Source of the DNA: Mycosynbacter sp964593465
GTDB taxonomy: Bacteria > Patescibacteriota > Saccharimonadia > Saccharimonadales > Saccharimonadaceae
Assembly: GCA_964593465.1 (NCBI GenBank)
Contig: CAZQJY010000005.1
Location: 10,091-74,090, forward strand
DNA: 64,000 nt
Reading direction: 5' to 3'
Position numbers and translations under genes: made by a program
The notes under the pieces: generated by a model
Databases searched by the model: none
What the model was told of the DNA's origin: nothing
Seen by the model: only the letters and a program-made list of their open reading frames with translations
Shown here: in pieces, positions 18,338 to 26,808 of the stretch
Numbering within the stretch: position 1 is the first letter of the stretch
Layout of the letters: the number at the start of each line of letters is the position of its first letter

Positions 18338-18688
18338 GTGGCGGACAAGAAAAAGTCATCTTCGGCAAAAGTAACTACCCGTGTAGTTGCATCCACCAGT
18401 GAAACAAAAAAGCCGAAAACTTCGGCCAAAAAATCCGTATCACAGGCCGACAAAACAATAAAAAAATCACCAAAAGTCGACAAGACGAAAAAGACTAAAG
18501 AGAAGAAAGTACGAGACAATTACTTTGTAGGCGCATGGCGCGAACTCAAACAGGTCCGCTGGCCAGACCGCAAATCTACATGGAGTCTCACGCTTGGCGT
18601 AATTGCATACTCAATCTTTTTTGCAGTCCTTATCATTGTACTCGACGCATTTTTTAAATATTTATTTGACCTGCTAGTGAAAGGCTAA
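18338..18688 (+). CDS. secE: Preprotein translocase subunit SecE
   Basis: 116 residues from GTG 18338, preceded by GGGAGAG. The C-terminal ~60 residues are the conserved SecE core: amphipathic helix WRELKQVRWPDRKST and one transmembrane helix (about 88-108). The N-terminal ~55 residues are a Lys/Ser/Thr-rich extension of low complexity. SecE is an essential part of SecYEG. Followed 3 nt later by nusG, the usual bacterial order. Confidence 0.92.
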   Translation: MADKKKSSSAKVTTRVVASTSETKKPKTSAKKSVSQADKTIKKSPKVDKTKKTKEKKVRDNYFVGAWRELKQVRWPDRKSTWSLTLGVIAYSIFFAVLIIVLDAFFKYLFDLLVKG

Positions 18689-18691
18689 ACA

Positions 18692-19237
18692 ATGACACGA
18701 AAACGATACGACTCTACACGACAATGGTATGCTATCCATACCTATAGCGGCTACGAAGACAAGGTAACAGATAGTATTCGCCAGCGCATCAATGCTGTTG
18801 ATATGGCTGATAAAATCTTTGATGTTATGGTTCCAAAAGAGAAGCAGATCGAAATCAAAAACGGTAAACGTAAAGTTGTCGATCGCAAGATTTTCCAAGG
18901 TTACGTACTTGTCGAGATGAAACTCACCGAAGAAACATGGTACATCGTGCGTAATACCCCTGGTGTAACTGGGTTTGTTGGTAGCGGCACAGATCCAACA
19001 CCTGTGTCCGAGGGTGAGATCCGCAAAATCAAAAAACGCATGGGTGTTGAAGAGCCAAAGCACCAAATTGACTTCTCAGAGGGTGAAGTGGTTTCTATCA
19101 CCGACGGTCCATTCAAAGGCTTTGACGGTGCTATCAGCGAGATAGACACACAAAAAGGCAAACTCAAGGTAATGGTGAGTATGTTTGGTCGCGATACGCC
19201 TGTCGAGCTAGACGCACTCCAGGTCAAGAAAGTCTAA
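18692..19237 (+). CDS. nusG: Transcription termination/antitermination factor NusG
   Basis: A 181-residue NusG of normal size: NGN domain with QWYAIHTYSGYE and the FQGYVLVEMK core, then the KOW domain with GEVVSITDGPFKGFDGAISEID. It couples RNA polymerase to Rho and ribosomes. Cotranscribed with secE. Confidence 0.97.
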   Translation: MTRKRYDSTRQWYAIHTYSGYEDKVTDSIRQRINAVDMADKIFDVMVPKEKQIEIKNGKRKVVDRKIFQGYVLVEMKLTEETWYIVRNTPGVTGFVGSGTDPTPVSEGEIRKIKKRMGVEEPKHQIDFSEGEVVSITDGPFKGFDGAISEIDTQKGKLKVMVSMFGRDTPVELDALQVKKV

Positions 19238-19247
19238 CCACTAGCAC

Positions 19248-19820
19248 TTAAACTGCGCTGCGCTGTGGAATCTTCCATAGCGCAGTTAGCATATACTGCA
19301 GCCAAAATAATAGTGACGCTGCCGTGCATAGCAATACGACAGACATAAAGGCAGAAGCACTCTCTGTAGTAAGCTGGCTTGGGGTGTACAATGCTACAAA
19401 CCCAGTACAAAATACCAGCAGCACAAGTAACTGCTTAGTTATGAGTACAGATTTTAGTGTAATCCTCCATCTCGTTTGACGTAGCACACTCAGAGGAATA
19501 GCACGAGAAATACGACCTATCCAATACGGCAAAAGTACGACAAAGACACACAGTGTCAGCACAATGATACTGTTAAAAATCCACACAACAAGCTGCAGTG
19601 ACCACATAGCTGACGCTACAGTAGACACATCTAGACTAGGTGTCGCCACGCTAGGAGCGTAGTAGTAATAGCCACCAGTACCCACAAATGCTTTGATAAC
19701 TTCCACGCACACCAAGAAAAATATAATCATCCACGCTACATGAAACATATAGTAGCCAAGCCCGCCGACGTAGTTTGCAATGAGCTGTCTTTTGGGTGGT
19801 AGCTTTTTGTACAAAGACAT
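19248..19820 (-). CDS. Uncharacterised four-helix membrane protein
   Basis: 190 residues with about four hydrophobic segments (about 23-45, 70-105, 125-147, 155-180) and a Tyr-rich extracytoplasmic loop (GGYYYYAPS). No family recognised. A TATACT box lies 8 nt before the ATG. It interrupts the usual nusG-rplK neighbourhood on the opposite strand. Confidence 0.65.
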   Translation of the reverse strand: MSLYKKLPPKRQLIANYVGGLGYYMFHVAWMIIFFLVCVEVIKAFVGTGGYYYYAPSVATPSLDVSTVASAMWSLQLVVWIFNSIIVLTLCVFVVLLPYWIGRISRAIPLSVLRQTRWRITLKSVLITKQLLVLLVFCTGFVALYTPSQLTTESASAFMSVVLLCTAASLLFWLQYMLTALWKIPQRSAV

Positions 19821-19925
19821 ATGGCTCTAGTATAACACTAGGAGTTGGGTGAAACTACCACTCACAGATATTTTCGAAACAACAAAGTATTACGCAAGTC
19901 AAAGATTTCGGCACACCTCGTGCAC

Positions 19926-19954
19926 TTGTAAAAATAATGATTTTTTGGTACAAT
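19926..19954 (+). promoter_or_regulatory. rplK promoter
   Basis: TTGTAA (19926-19931), 17 nt, TACAAT (19949-19954), followed by a leader of about 50 nt ending with AAGAAGGAATAA before the ATG. Confidence 0.72.
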
Positions 19955-20009
19955 AGTCAAGTTACGCACTCTGGTACAACTAGAGTAAAAAGAAGGAATA
20001 ATAATCACT

Positions 20010-20435
20010 ATGGCAAAAAAGATTATCGGAAATCTCAAACTCCGTATCCCAGCTGGCCGCGCATCGGCAGGTCCTCCTGTTGGTAGCACCCTTGGTCAGT
20101 GGGGTCTCAACATGATGGATTTCATCAATCCATTTAACGACGCGACAAAAGGCGACATGGGCAAAGACGTTATCGTTCACATCCAAGTCTACGAAGATCG
20201 CACGTTTACATGGAAAAGCCTTGGCCAGCCTGTCGACGACGCAATCCGCGCCGCTGTTGGCATCCAAAAGGGTAGCGGTAAGCCGCATGTTGAAAAGGTA
20301 GGCAAAATCACCCGGGCACAGCTCGCCGAGATTGCAGAAGCTAAAAAAGACATGCTCAACGCTATCGATGAAGAAGGTCGCATCAAGACTGTCGCCGGTA
20401 CTGCTCGCAGTATGGGTGTAGAAGTTGTTGACTAG
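20010..20435 (+). CDS. rplK: 50S ribosomal protein L11
   Basis: A 141-residue L11: N-terminal LRIPAGRASAGPPVGSTLGQ and C-terminal RNA-binding domain with the GTARSMGVEV ending. Good ribosome binding site. Unlike in most bacteria it is separated from rplA by about 2.5 kb and has its own promoter and terminator. Confidence 0.97.
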   Translation: MAKKIIGNLKLRIPAGRASAGPPVGSTLGQWGLNMMDFINPFNDATKGDMGKDVIVHIQVYEDRTFTWKSLGQPVDDAIRAAVGIQKGSGKPHVEKVGKITRAQLAEIAEAKKDMLNAIDEEGRIKTVAGTARSMGVEVVD

Positions 20436-20455
20436 TCAGGTGTAGGTGTCTGCAT

Positions 20456-20487
20456 AAAAATACCCCGCTATAACGGGGTATTTTTTA
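20456..20487 (+). terminator. Terminator of rplK
   Basis: Stem TACCCCG / CGGGGTA extended by A/T pairs, followed by TTTTTT. Confidence 0.88.
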
Positions 20488-20534
20488 TATACAAAAAGTT
20501 GAATATGACAGGAAGGGCAGGGTAAATGCTGCGT

Positions 20535-20570
20535 GGCGGGAGGAGCAGGATCATACCTGCCCCTCCCGCC
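20535..20570 (-). terminator. Hairpin behind the 20592 orphan gene
   Basis: 15-bp stem with one mismatch (20535-20549 with 20556-20570) and a 6-nt loop, very GC-rich, 22 nt after the minus-strand stop. No U-tract. Confidence 0.6.
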
Positions 20571-20591
20571 GAATTACCTGCAGATGGACCG

Positions 20592-20987
20592 CTAGCTCAC
20601 AGCGAGCTCGTTCTCATCCGCGTACGCCAGTGCCGCGAGCGATTCGTGGCGCATGACGTCGGCGTTGCGCCGAGCCGCCACGATGTGACGGTCGCGGCCG
20701 CTGGACTTCTTGCGTGGCAGCCGATGCTGCGCGATCCAGTGCTGCCGCTCCTCCTCGGTGCGGACCGTGAAGAAGCCGTGCTTGTGGAACAGCCACCCCT
20801 CGTCGCTGAGGGTGCGGAGCGATGCAGCGATCTGCTTGCATACCGCCTTCCTCTCCTTCAGCGTGAGGTCCTGCATGAGGATTGCCCGCACTTCGGAGAG
20901 ACCCTTCGCCTCGATGCCACCCTTATTGGTGATCGTCGTGCGGATCTCGTCGGACGTGACGGGGCACGGGAAAACTGCGGAGGTCAT
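20592..20987 (-). CDS. GC-rich orphan; possible winged-helix protein
   Basis: 131 residues from the ATG at 20987, which follows AGGAAGG by 7 nt. The middle part (about 35-90) reads like a winged-helix DNA-binding domain: helices rich in Lys/Arg, then WLFHKHGFFTVRTEEE as a wing. The C-terminal part is basic (RKKSSGRDRH). No family recognised. Base composition differs from neighbours: 43 of 60 bases are G or C at 20641-20700. A consensus promoter and a GC-rich hairpin bracket it as a one-gene unit between rplK and rplA. Confidence 0.7.
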   Translation of the reverse strand: MTSAVFPCPVTSDEIRTTITNKGGIEAKGLSEVRAILMQDLTLKERKAVCKQIAASLRTLSDEGWLFHKHGFFTVRTEEERQHWIAQHRLPRKKSSGRDRHIVAARRNADVMRHESLAALAYADENELAVS

Positions 20988-21081
20988 TTTTGACCCTTCC
21001 TGTCGTTGTTGTTGCGTTATCACATAATACACGGGTGCATATCATGCTTAGCGACCAGGATAGTCGCGTTACGCACTTATG

Positions 21082-21110
21082 ATATTACCACAGATATCAC
21101 TTTCTGTCAA
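21082..21110 (-). promoter_or_regulatory. Promoter of the 20592 orphan gene
   Basis: Minus strand TTGACA (21105-21110), 17 nt, TAATAT (21082-21087), giving a leader of about 85-90 nt, long for this genome. Confidence 0.7.
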
Positions 21111-21124
21111 TAGAAGACACTCTG

Positions 21125-22798
21125 TTATTCATCAAAATTCTGGCGAATATGCGAATAACTATAATCCCAATCAGCATCGGCTTTTTTACGTGGGTTGAAG
21201 ATACCCTGCGGATCAAAGATTTTCTTGGTCTCTTTAAATAATTTCAATACTTCTTTGCCATACATCTGCTCGAGCCACGGACCACGGACCAAGCCATCAT
21301 TATGCTCACCACTTAGGCTACCCCCATACTTGAGTACCAGCTCATTGACTTCTTTCATGGCAGGCAGAAGCTTTTGGCGCTCAGACTCTTTCTCAATGTT
21401 CATGAGTGGAATAATATGGAAATTTCCATCACCCATATGTCCCGCAATCGTAGCAAATAACTTATATTTTTTAATAATTTTGCGAATCTGGGGTAAAAAC
21501 TTCGGCAAGAATTCTGGTCGTACAATCAAATCGTCAATAAACGGCGCCGTGTGTTTGTCTTTTACCTTGCTACGCAGAATCTGAAAGCTATAGCGGCGCA
21601 TTGTCCAAAACTTTTGCCCTTGCATCTCTCGCGGCAACTCCTCAAAACCTGTGATGCCATAGAGCTTGGCTTTTGACTGCAGATCCTTGCGTAACGCCCG
21701 AATACGTTCGGCCACTTCTTCAGTGTCATTCCCCTTGATAGACACCATGAGGATGAGTTGCGGCAAACCACGAAACAGTAGTAAGCCGGTAGGAATCAGT
21801 GTAATGAGTAAATGAATAAATTGCACCGGCCCAAGCAGCTTGAGAAAGCTCGGCATAAACCGTATCGAAAGCCACAACGTGTTATCATCAAACGACTCGA
21901 AGCGCGATGGTTTGACCGCCACCACATCATTGACAAGCTCTGGTAGGTTATCGATATTTTTAAGAAACATAACCAAGAGGCCTTCTTGTGTACGCTCGTT
22001 GATCATCTTGAAATCAATATCCGTTACTAGTCCAAGTGTACCTTGAGAACCCACGACAACCTGCGTCAGGTCAAAAATACCTGTCTCGCGATCCCATACG
22101 CGCCACAAGTGGTAGCCAGTTGAGTCTTTGCTGACATTTGGCTTGGCATTTTTAATCACATCATAATTATCATCAACAAGCCTGAACATCTTGCGATACA
22201 CTTCACCCTCAAAATCATCTTGTGCCATCTTGGCGTCGAGCTCATGTTTATTGAGTGGCTTGACTGTACGCGTGACACCATCGGCAAACACCACCTGCAG
22301 CTCATTCACAAAGTCTTCTGTACAGCCAAACTCAATAGACTTTTCGCCACCAGAGTTGTTAGCAACCATACCACCTACAGTACAGAGGTCACGAGACGCA
22401 GGGTAGGTAGGGAGCAGTAGCTGATGCGTACGAGATACTTTGTCGAAGTCTCGGAAATATGCACCGGGCTGCGTACGGGCAGACTTTACTGTCATACCTT
22501 CGTCTACTTTATTCATATGCCGCAAAAAGTCTATGATAATAGAATCGTTGATAGCACCGCCACTCATGTCGGTGCCAGCACTCCTCGCGGTCAACGAAAG
22601 GTTCTGATTTTTCTTTTTGTGGTCAGCCACGTACTTGACCGCAATCTCCACATCGGCAGTGTTTTTTGGTGCAATCACCAGCTTCGGCACAATCTCAAAC
22701 ATCGACGCGTCGTGTGAAAACCTGCGTAACACCTCTGGCGTATCCTCAATCTCGCCACTAAATCCCAAATCCCGTAAGTGCTTCTTTGTCTCTTCCAT
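21125..22798 (-). CDS. FAD-binding oxidoreductase (GlcD/D-lactate dehydrogenase-like)
   Basis: 557 residues. The PCMH-type FAD domain (about 30-220) shows TARSAGTDMSGG, VGGMVANNSGGEKS and GSQGTLGLVTDI; the C-terminal FAD-oxidase domain shows GHMGDGNFHIIPLMN and the late SGEHNDGLVRG. It probably oxidises a 2-hydroxyacid such as D-lactate or glycolate; the acceptor is unknown and no partner subunit is adjacent. Start at ATG 22798 gives the family-like N terminus; earlier in-frame ATGs exist. Confidence 0.88.
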   Translation of the reverse strand: MEETKKHLRDLGFSGEIEDTPEVLRRFSHDASMFEIVPKLVIAPKNTADVEIAVKYVADHKKKNQNLSLTARSAGTDMSGGAINDSIIIDFLRHMNKVDEGMTVKSARTQPGAYFRDFDKVSRTHQLLLPTYPASRDLCTVGGMVANNSGGEKSIEFGCTEDFVNELQVVFADGVTRTVKPLNKHELDAKMAQDDFEGEVYRKMFRLVDDNYDVIKNAKPNVSKDSTGYHLWRVWDRETGIFDLTQVVVGSQGTLGLVTDIDFKMINERTQEGLLVMFLKNIDNLPELVNDVVAVKPSRFESFDDNTLWLSIRFMPSFLKLLGPVQFIHLLITLIPTGLLLFRGLPQLILMVSIKGNDTEEVAERIRALRKDLQSKAKLYGITGFEELPREMQGQKFWTMRRYSFQILRSKVKDKHTAPFIDDLIVRPEFLPKFLPQIRKIIKKYKLFATIAGHMGDGNFHIIPLMNIEKESERQKLLPAMKEVNELVLKYGGSLSGEHNDGLVRGPWLEQMYGKEVLKLFKETKKIFDPQGIFNPRKKADADWDYSYSHIRQNFDE

Positions 22799-22848
22799 AA
22801 GCATTAGCATAGTACACTCCAGCACTTTTCTCAAGCAAAGAAGCTTGC

Positions 22849-22877
22849 TTGCTATCTTCATGGTTTTTTGCTATAAT
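22849..22877 (+). promoter_or_regulatory. rplA promoter
   Basis: TTGCTA (22849-22854), 17 nt, TATAAT (22872-22877), then a leader of about 68 nt with AGAAAGGA before the ATG. The leader may hold an L1 autoregulatory site, but I did not recognise a mimic of the rRNA site. Confidence 0.7.
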
Positions 22878-22951
22878 AAAAAGATAAGCTATCAATGTAT
22901 GGGAGACGAACAAAAAACGTCGCTTGCACCACAGAAAGGATTTAATTCACT

Positions 22952-23923
22952 ATGGCTAAAAAAGCCGACCTACTAGAAAAAGCTGCTGAGCTGAAGCTCG
23001 AAGTAAGCGAAAAAAACACTATCGCAGAGATCGAGGCAGCAATCGCTGGTGCTGAAAAGCACGAAGTAAAAGAAGCGACTGTCGCTAAAGCCGGCAAGCG
23101 TAGCGCCAAAGCAATCGAAGAAGCCGAAGCCAAAGCTGAAAAAGAAGCTCGTAAAGAGGCGGGTGATACATCTGCGCAAGATCCAGAAGCCGAAGAACAC
23201 AAGAAGAAAGGCCCTGTGCCTGTCGCGCGTCCTCGCATCGAACGCCGCGGCAAAAAATATCAAGACGTTGCCAAGAAGATTGAGGCCGGCAAAGTATACA
23301 CGCTTGCCGAAGCTGTCGCTCTCGCTGTCGAGACTAATCCAGCCAAATTTGATGCAAGTGTAGAAGTACACGTACGCCTCGGTGTAGACCCACGTCAAGC
23401 CGATCAAAACATCCGCGCAACGGTAAGCCTACCCCATGGTACAGGCAAAAAGATTCGCGTAGCCGTATTCGCTCCAGAATCTGAACACGCTGCGGCCAAA
23501 AAAGCTGGCGCAGACGTAGTGGGCGATGAAGAGTTTACTAAGCAACTCGACAAAGAAGAGCTCAACTTTGACATTCTCGTAGCGACACCTCAATACATGC
23601 CAAAGCTCGGCAAATACGCACGCCTCTTGGGTCCACGTGGCCTCATGCCAAACCCTAAAAGCGGTACTGTCGCAGCTGATGTAGCCAAAGCTGTCACAGA
23701 AGCAAAAGCCGGTAAGGTAGAGTACCGTGTCGACAAGCAAGCAATCGTACACCTCAGCATCGGCAAAGTATCGTTTGGCGCAGATAAAATTACCGACAAC
23801 GCCAAAAGCTTTTTTGATAGCCTTGCGAGCCAAAAACCATCAAGTATTAAGGGCGCCTATGTCAAGACCATCAGCCTCTCAACAACAATGGGCCCTGGCA
23901 TTAAGGTAGAAGCAAACAACTAG
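22952..23923 (+). CDS. rplA: 50S ribosomal protein L1 with N-terminal extension
   Basis: 323 residues. Residues ~100-323 are a standard two-domain L1 (GKKYQDVAKKIE, LGPRGLMPNPKSGTV). L1 is normally about 230 residues, so ~95 are extra. Residues 1-32 look like a small helix-extended-loop-helix (SAP/Rho-N-like) domain (KADLLEKAAELKLEV...IAEIEAAI), followed by a long charged Ala/Glu/Lys linker (about 35-95). The extension could bind nucleic acid or tether L1. Monocistronic. Confidence 0.96.
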   Translation: MAKKADLLEKAAELKLEVSEKNTIAEIEAAIAGAEKHEVKEATVAKAGKRSAKAIEEAEAKAEKEARKEAGDTSAQDPEAEEHKKKGPVPVARPRIERRGKKYQDVAKKIEAGKVYTLAEAVALAVETNPAKFDASVEVHVRLGVDPRQADQNIRATVSLPHGTGKKIRVAVFAPESEHAAAKKAGADVVGDEEFTKQLDKEELNFDILVATPQYMPKLGKYARLLGPRGLMPNPKSGTVAADVAKAVTEAKAGKVEYRVDKQAIVHLSIGKVSFGADKITDNAKSFFDSLASQKPSSIKGAYVKTISLSTTMGPGIKVEANN

Positions 23924-23944
23924 TAATCTACTGGAGACACCATC

Positions 23945-23975
23945 AAACACTCGTCGCGCTGGCGAGTGTTTTTTG
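23945..23975 (+). terminator. Terminator of rplA
   Basis: AAACACTCG pairs with CGAGTGTTT, followed by a T-run; further A/T pairs flank the stem. Confidence 0.87.
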
Positions 23976-24026
23976 ATACACTAGATATATAGAGCAGAGG
24001 GTTACTAGCTTACGAGGAGGAGGCAC

Positions 24027-24542
24027 ATGGCGGATACACAAGAGACTCAGACAGAGCGCGAATTTTACCCTACAGTAAGCGCGATTATCATACACGCAGG
24101 CAAGGTGCTGCTGCGTCGTGACCAGCAGCGTTACAATTGGCTACCTGTGAGCACACACATCGGCATCAACGAAACACCTATCGATGCATTATTTCGTCAA
24201 GTGCATTTCGAGACAGGCTTGCCGCACAACAATCTTACACTTCTACTGCCATATATGGATAATCTATCATTGAAGCGCGACGAAAAAGAGAGCACCACAC
24301 AACCACTGCCATTTGATGTTGACATCTTTCGCGAAGGCAACGGTGTACACCATCATGTAGATTTTGGCTATATCCTCGTCAGCAACACCAATGAACTCAC
24401 ACCAGAAGCTGATACACCACCAGAGTTGCAGTGGTTTACACGTGATGAGCTCGAAGAGTTGATGATGACTAGTAAAGCCACTGTAAGTCGCTCACTCTAC
24501 GCGCTCCAACGCTATGAAGAGCAGCCACCAGAGAAATCATAG
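24027..24542 (+). CDS. Nudix-fold protein with degenerate box
   Basis: 171 residues, Nudix beta-grasp core with GKVLLRRD and a Nudix box that has lost key residues: aligned to GX5EX7REUXEEXGU it keeps Glu7, Arg15, Glu20 and Gly22, but has Thr for Gly1, Gln for Glu16 and Phe for Glu19. Catalysis may be altered or lost. It lies 9 nt before thyA and is cotranscribed, so a role in nucleotide handling (pool cleaning or sensing) is likely. Very strong ribosome binding site, GAGGAGGAGG. Confidence 0.8.
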   Translation: MADTQETQTEREFYPTVSAIIIHAGKVLLRRDQQRYNWLPVSTHIGINETPIDALFRQVHFETGLPHNNLTLLLPYMDNLSLKRDEKESTTQPLPFDVDIFREGNGVHHHVDFGYILVSNTNELTPEADTPPELQWFTRDELEELMMTSKATVSRSLYALQRYEEQPPEKS

Positions 24543-24551
24543 GGGGACACC

Positions 24552-25472
24552 ATGCGACAATACCTAAATCTACTACAAGACATACGAGACAACGGCACCG
24601 AAAAAGGCGACCGTACTGGCACGGGTACACGCAGCCTGTTTGGGCGACAAGTTCGCTACAATCTCGCTGATGGATTCCCAGCAGTGACTACCAAAAAGCT
24701 ATATTTCAATAGCGTAGTGCATGAATTGTTGTGGTTTTTGCAAGGCACAGGCAATATTGAATACCTAGCACAAAACAACGTACATATTTGGGATGAGTGG
24801 CCCTTCAAAGCGTATTTAGAGAAAAATAATCTTCCTGTACCAGAAGTAAATTTAGACGCATGGAAATCACAAATGAAAGAATTTATCGACCGCGTAGCGA
24901 CCGACCATGAGTTTGCGATGAAATGGGGCGACCTCGGGCCTGTCTATGGAGTGCAGTGGCGCAAATGGCCAGATGGCAAAGGTGGCCACATCGACCAAAT
25001 CGCGCAGGCGATTGACACCATCAAAAGCAATCCTAATTCTAGGCGCAACATCGTCAGTGCTTGGAATGTGGCCGAAATCGACGAAATTGTTGAGATTGGT
25101 GGGCTGCCGCCATGCCATAGCCTGTTTCAGTTCAACGTCGCAGATGGCAAACTTGATTTGCACCTCTACCAGCGTAGCGCCGATACCTTTCTTGGTGTGC
25201 CGTTCAATATCGCCAGCTATTCGCTACTGCTGGCGATGATTGCGCAGGTGACAGGATTAAAGGCGGGGGAGTTTGTACATACTCTTGCAGACACACACCT
25301 CTATCTCAACCACCTGGAGCAAGTCGACGAACAACTCTCGCGCCAGCCACGTGTGCTGCCAACACTGTGGCTAAATCCAGACATCAAGAGCATTGACGAT
25401 TTCACCTTCGATGATATCCGACTCGAGAATTACGATCCGTATCCGCCTATTAGGGCGCCGATAGCAGTGTAG
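24552..25472 (+). CDS. thyA: Thymidylate synthase
   Basis: 306 residues; makes dTMP from dUMP with methylene-tetrahydrofolate. Visible: GDRTGTGTRSLFG, catalytic Cys in LPPCHSLFQF, the NSRRNIVSAWN phosphate-binding Arg motif, LYQRSADTFLGVPFNI, and C-terminal PIRAPIAV. Followed by a convergent folA that regenerates the folate cofactor. Confidence 0.98.
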   Translation: MRQYLNLLQDIRDNGTEKGDRTGTGTRSLFGRQVRYNLADGFPAVTTKKLYFNSVVHELLWFLQGTGNIEYLAQNNVHIWDEWPFKAYLEKNNLPVPEVNLDAWKSQMKEFIDRVATDHEFAMKWGDLGPVYGVQWRKWPDGKGGHIDQIAQAIDTIKSNPNSRRNIVSAWNVAEIDEIVEIGGLPPCHSLFQFNVADGKLDLHLYQRSADTFLGVPFNIASYSLLLAMIAQVTGLKAGEFVHTLADTHLYLNHLEQVDEQLSRQPRVLPTLWLNPDIKSIDDFTFDDIRLENYDPYPPIRAPIAV

Positions 25473-25482
25473 TCTCTTGCTA

Positions 25483-25498
25483 TTTGTACAAATAGAAG
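25483..25498. repeat. Perfect 16-bp palindrome after thyA
   Basis: CTATTTGTACAAATAG, just before the shared thyA/folA terminator. Possibly part of the termination structure or a protein site. Confidence 0.5.
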
Positions 25499-25502
25499 TA
25501 GC

Positions 25503-25529
25503 AAATCGCCTCGTTTGACGGGGCGATTT
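25503..25529. terminator. Bidirectional terminator between thyA and folA
   Basis: AAATCGCC / GGCGATTT stem between convergent genes, with A/T flanks on both sides. Confidence 0.75.
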
Positions 25530-25538
25530 ACATTTCTA

Positions 25539-26033
25539 TCATCGACCGTTGACGCGTTCATATGTCACAAATTTACACTCATACCTATTCCATTCATCAG
25601 CTTCATGATACTCGCGCTCGACCTCATGCCACTTGCGCGTATCTACTTCTGGAAAAAATACTGTCGCAGCAGGAAACTCGGCATCGACTTCCGTTGCATA
25701 TATCGTATCCATATCATTTATAGCCTGTGCGTAGATTTGCCCGCCGCCAATCACCATCACCTCGCTAGTAGCGGTGGCATAGGCAGCCTCGAGCGTCGAT
25801 ACGACTTGTACGCCCTCTGGCGCATAGTTCATAGTGTGAGACACCACAATATTCTGTCGTCCAGGCAACGCACGACCAATGGAATCAAACGTCTTGCGCC
25901 CCATAATAATACTCTTGCCCATAGTCAATTTCTTGAAACGTGCTAAATCCGCAGGCAAATCCCGCCCCCACAATAAGTCGTTATCCGCACCGATACCACG
26001 CTTCTTGTCATACGCTACAACAATCGCTTTCAT
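25539..26033 (-). CDS. folA: Dihydrofolate reductase
   Basis: 164 residues; reduces dihydrofolate, completing the ThyA folate cycle. Typical motifs: GIGADNDLLWGRDLPADLARF, IIMGRKTFDSIGRALPGR, VIGGGQIYAQAI. Good AAGGAC site before the ATG. Intact and normal length. Confidence 0.97.
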   Translation of the reverse strand: MKAIVVAYDKKRGIGADNDLLWGRDLPADLARFKKLTMGKSIIMGRKTFDSIGRALPGRQNIVVSHTMNYAPEGVQVVSTLEAAYATATSEVMVIGGGQIYAQAINDMDTIYATEVDAEFPAATVFFPEVDTRKWHEVEREYHEADEWNRYECKFVTYERVNGR

Positions 26034-26085
26034 GTCCTTATCTTAGCATGTGATACAATTGAGGGAGTAAAAGTGAGGGATTTTC

Positions 26086-26808
26086 ATGAGTGTCTATAGT
26101 AATACCGAGATTAAAAGTGCCATCGAAGACGGCTCTATTGTCTGCGTGCCATTTGCCGAACGCCATGTGAGTGAAGCAAGTCTAGATTTCACACTGGGGC
26201 ATTATTTTTATAAACAGGAGTACCAACCAGAAGCGAGTGGTGTCTACAATCCGTTTGACGAAGCTGATGTATCCCGCTACTTTAAAGGACCACTTGAAGC
26301 TATCTCGCATGAAGAGTGGTGTCAGAAAAACAATCAACCCTTATTTGAAAATATCCCAAATGACCACCCAATCATCGTCTTGCAGCCCGGCGAGCGCATC
26401 CTCGCACACACTCATGAATTTGTCGGCATCCGCGCGCATGGTGGCGCCTGCGAGGTAAAAAGCCGCTCTAGCTGGGGCCGCAACGGTGTAGCAGTGTGTT
26501 TTGACGCTGGCTGGGTAGACCCAGGCTATATCAATCGCATTACACTAGAGATCTATAACCTCAATATGCACGAAAGCGTCGTGTTGCCAGTAGGCGAGCG
26601 TATCGGACAACTTATTTTTCACCACACCGGCCCAGTGGAAGGCGATTACAGCGACGGACGCGACGGCATGAGCGGCAAATACCAGCACACCAGCAACCTC
26701 AACGAGCTGATTCGTACTTGGAAACCGAGCGACATGTTGCCGCGTGCGTACAAAGACAAGCGTGTCGCTGCACCTGTAATTGAAGGGCTTGGCAAAGGTA
26801 TCAAATGA
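26086..26808 (+). CDS. dcd: dCTP deaminase / dUTPase-family protein
   Basis: 240 residues of the trimeric dCTP deaminase-dUTPase fold. Motif CEVKSRSSWGR (phosphate binding and Ser/Arg), AGWVDPGYINRITLE with the Glu that is catalytic in dCTP deaminases, and QLIFHHT. It would feed dUTP/dUMP to ThyA. Longer than the E. coli enzyme. Its stop overlaps the tmk start (ATGA), so the two are coupled. Mono- versus bifunctionality (also dUTP hydrolysis) cannot be decided by eye. Confidence 0.87.
   Translation: MSVYSNTEIKSAIEDGSIVCVPFAERHVSEASLDFTLGHYFYKQEYQPEASGVYNPFDEADVSRYFKGPLEAISHEEWCQKNNQPLFENIPNDHPIIVLQPGERILAHTHEFVGIRAHGGACEVKSRSSWGRNGVAVCFDAGWVDPGYINRITLEIYNLNMHESVVLPVGERIGQLIFHHTGPVEGDYSDGRDGMSGKYQHTSNLNELIRTWKPSDMLPRAYKDKRVAAPVIEGLGKGIK

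Noticed and set aside
18241..18519. N-terminal 93-codon extension of the GT2 gene
   Set aside because: It would run antisense into secE and its promoter; the -10 box and family homology place the start at 18240.
20526..20993. 155-residue reading frame opposite the 20592 gene
   Set aside because: No ribosome binding site; high G+C opens several frames; the minus-strand gene has promoter, Shine-Dalgarno site and hairpin.
25515..25946. 143-residue frame antisense to folA
   Set aside because: Complete shadow of an intact dihydrofolate reductase gene.
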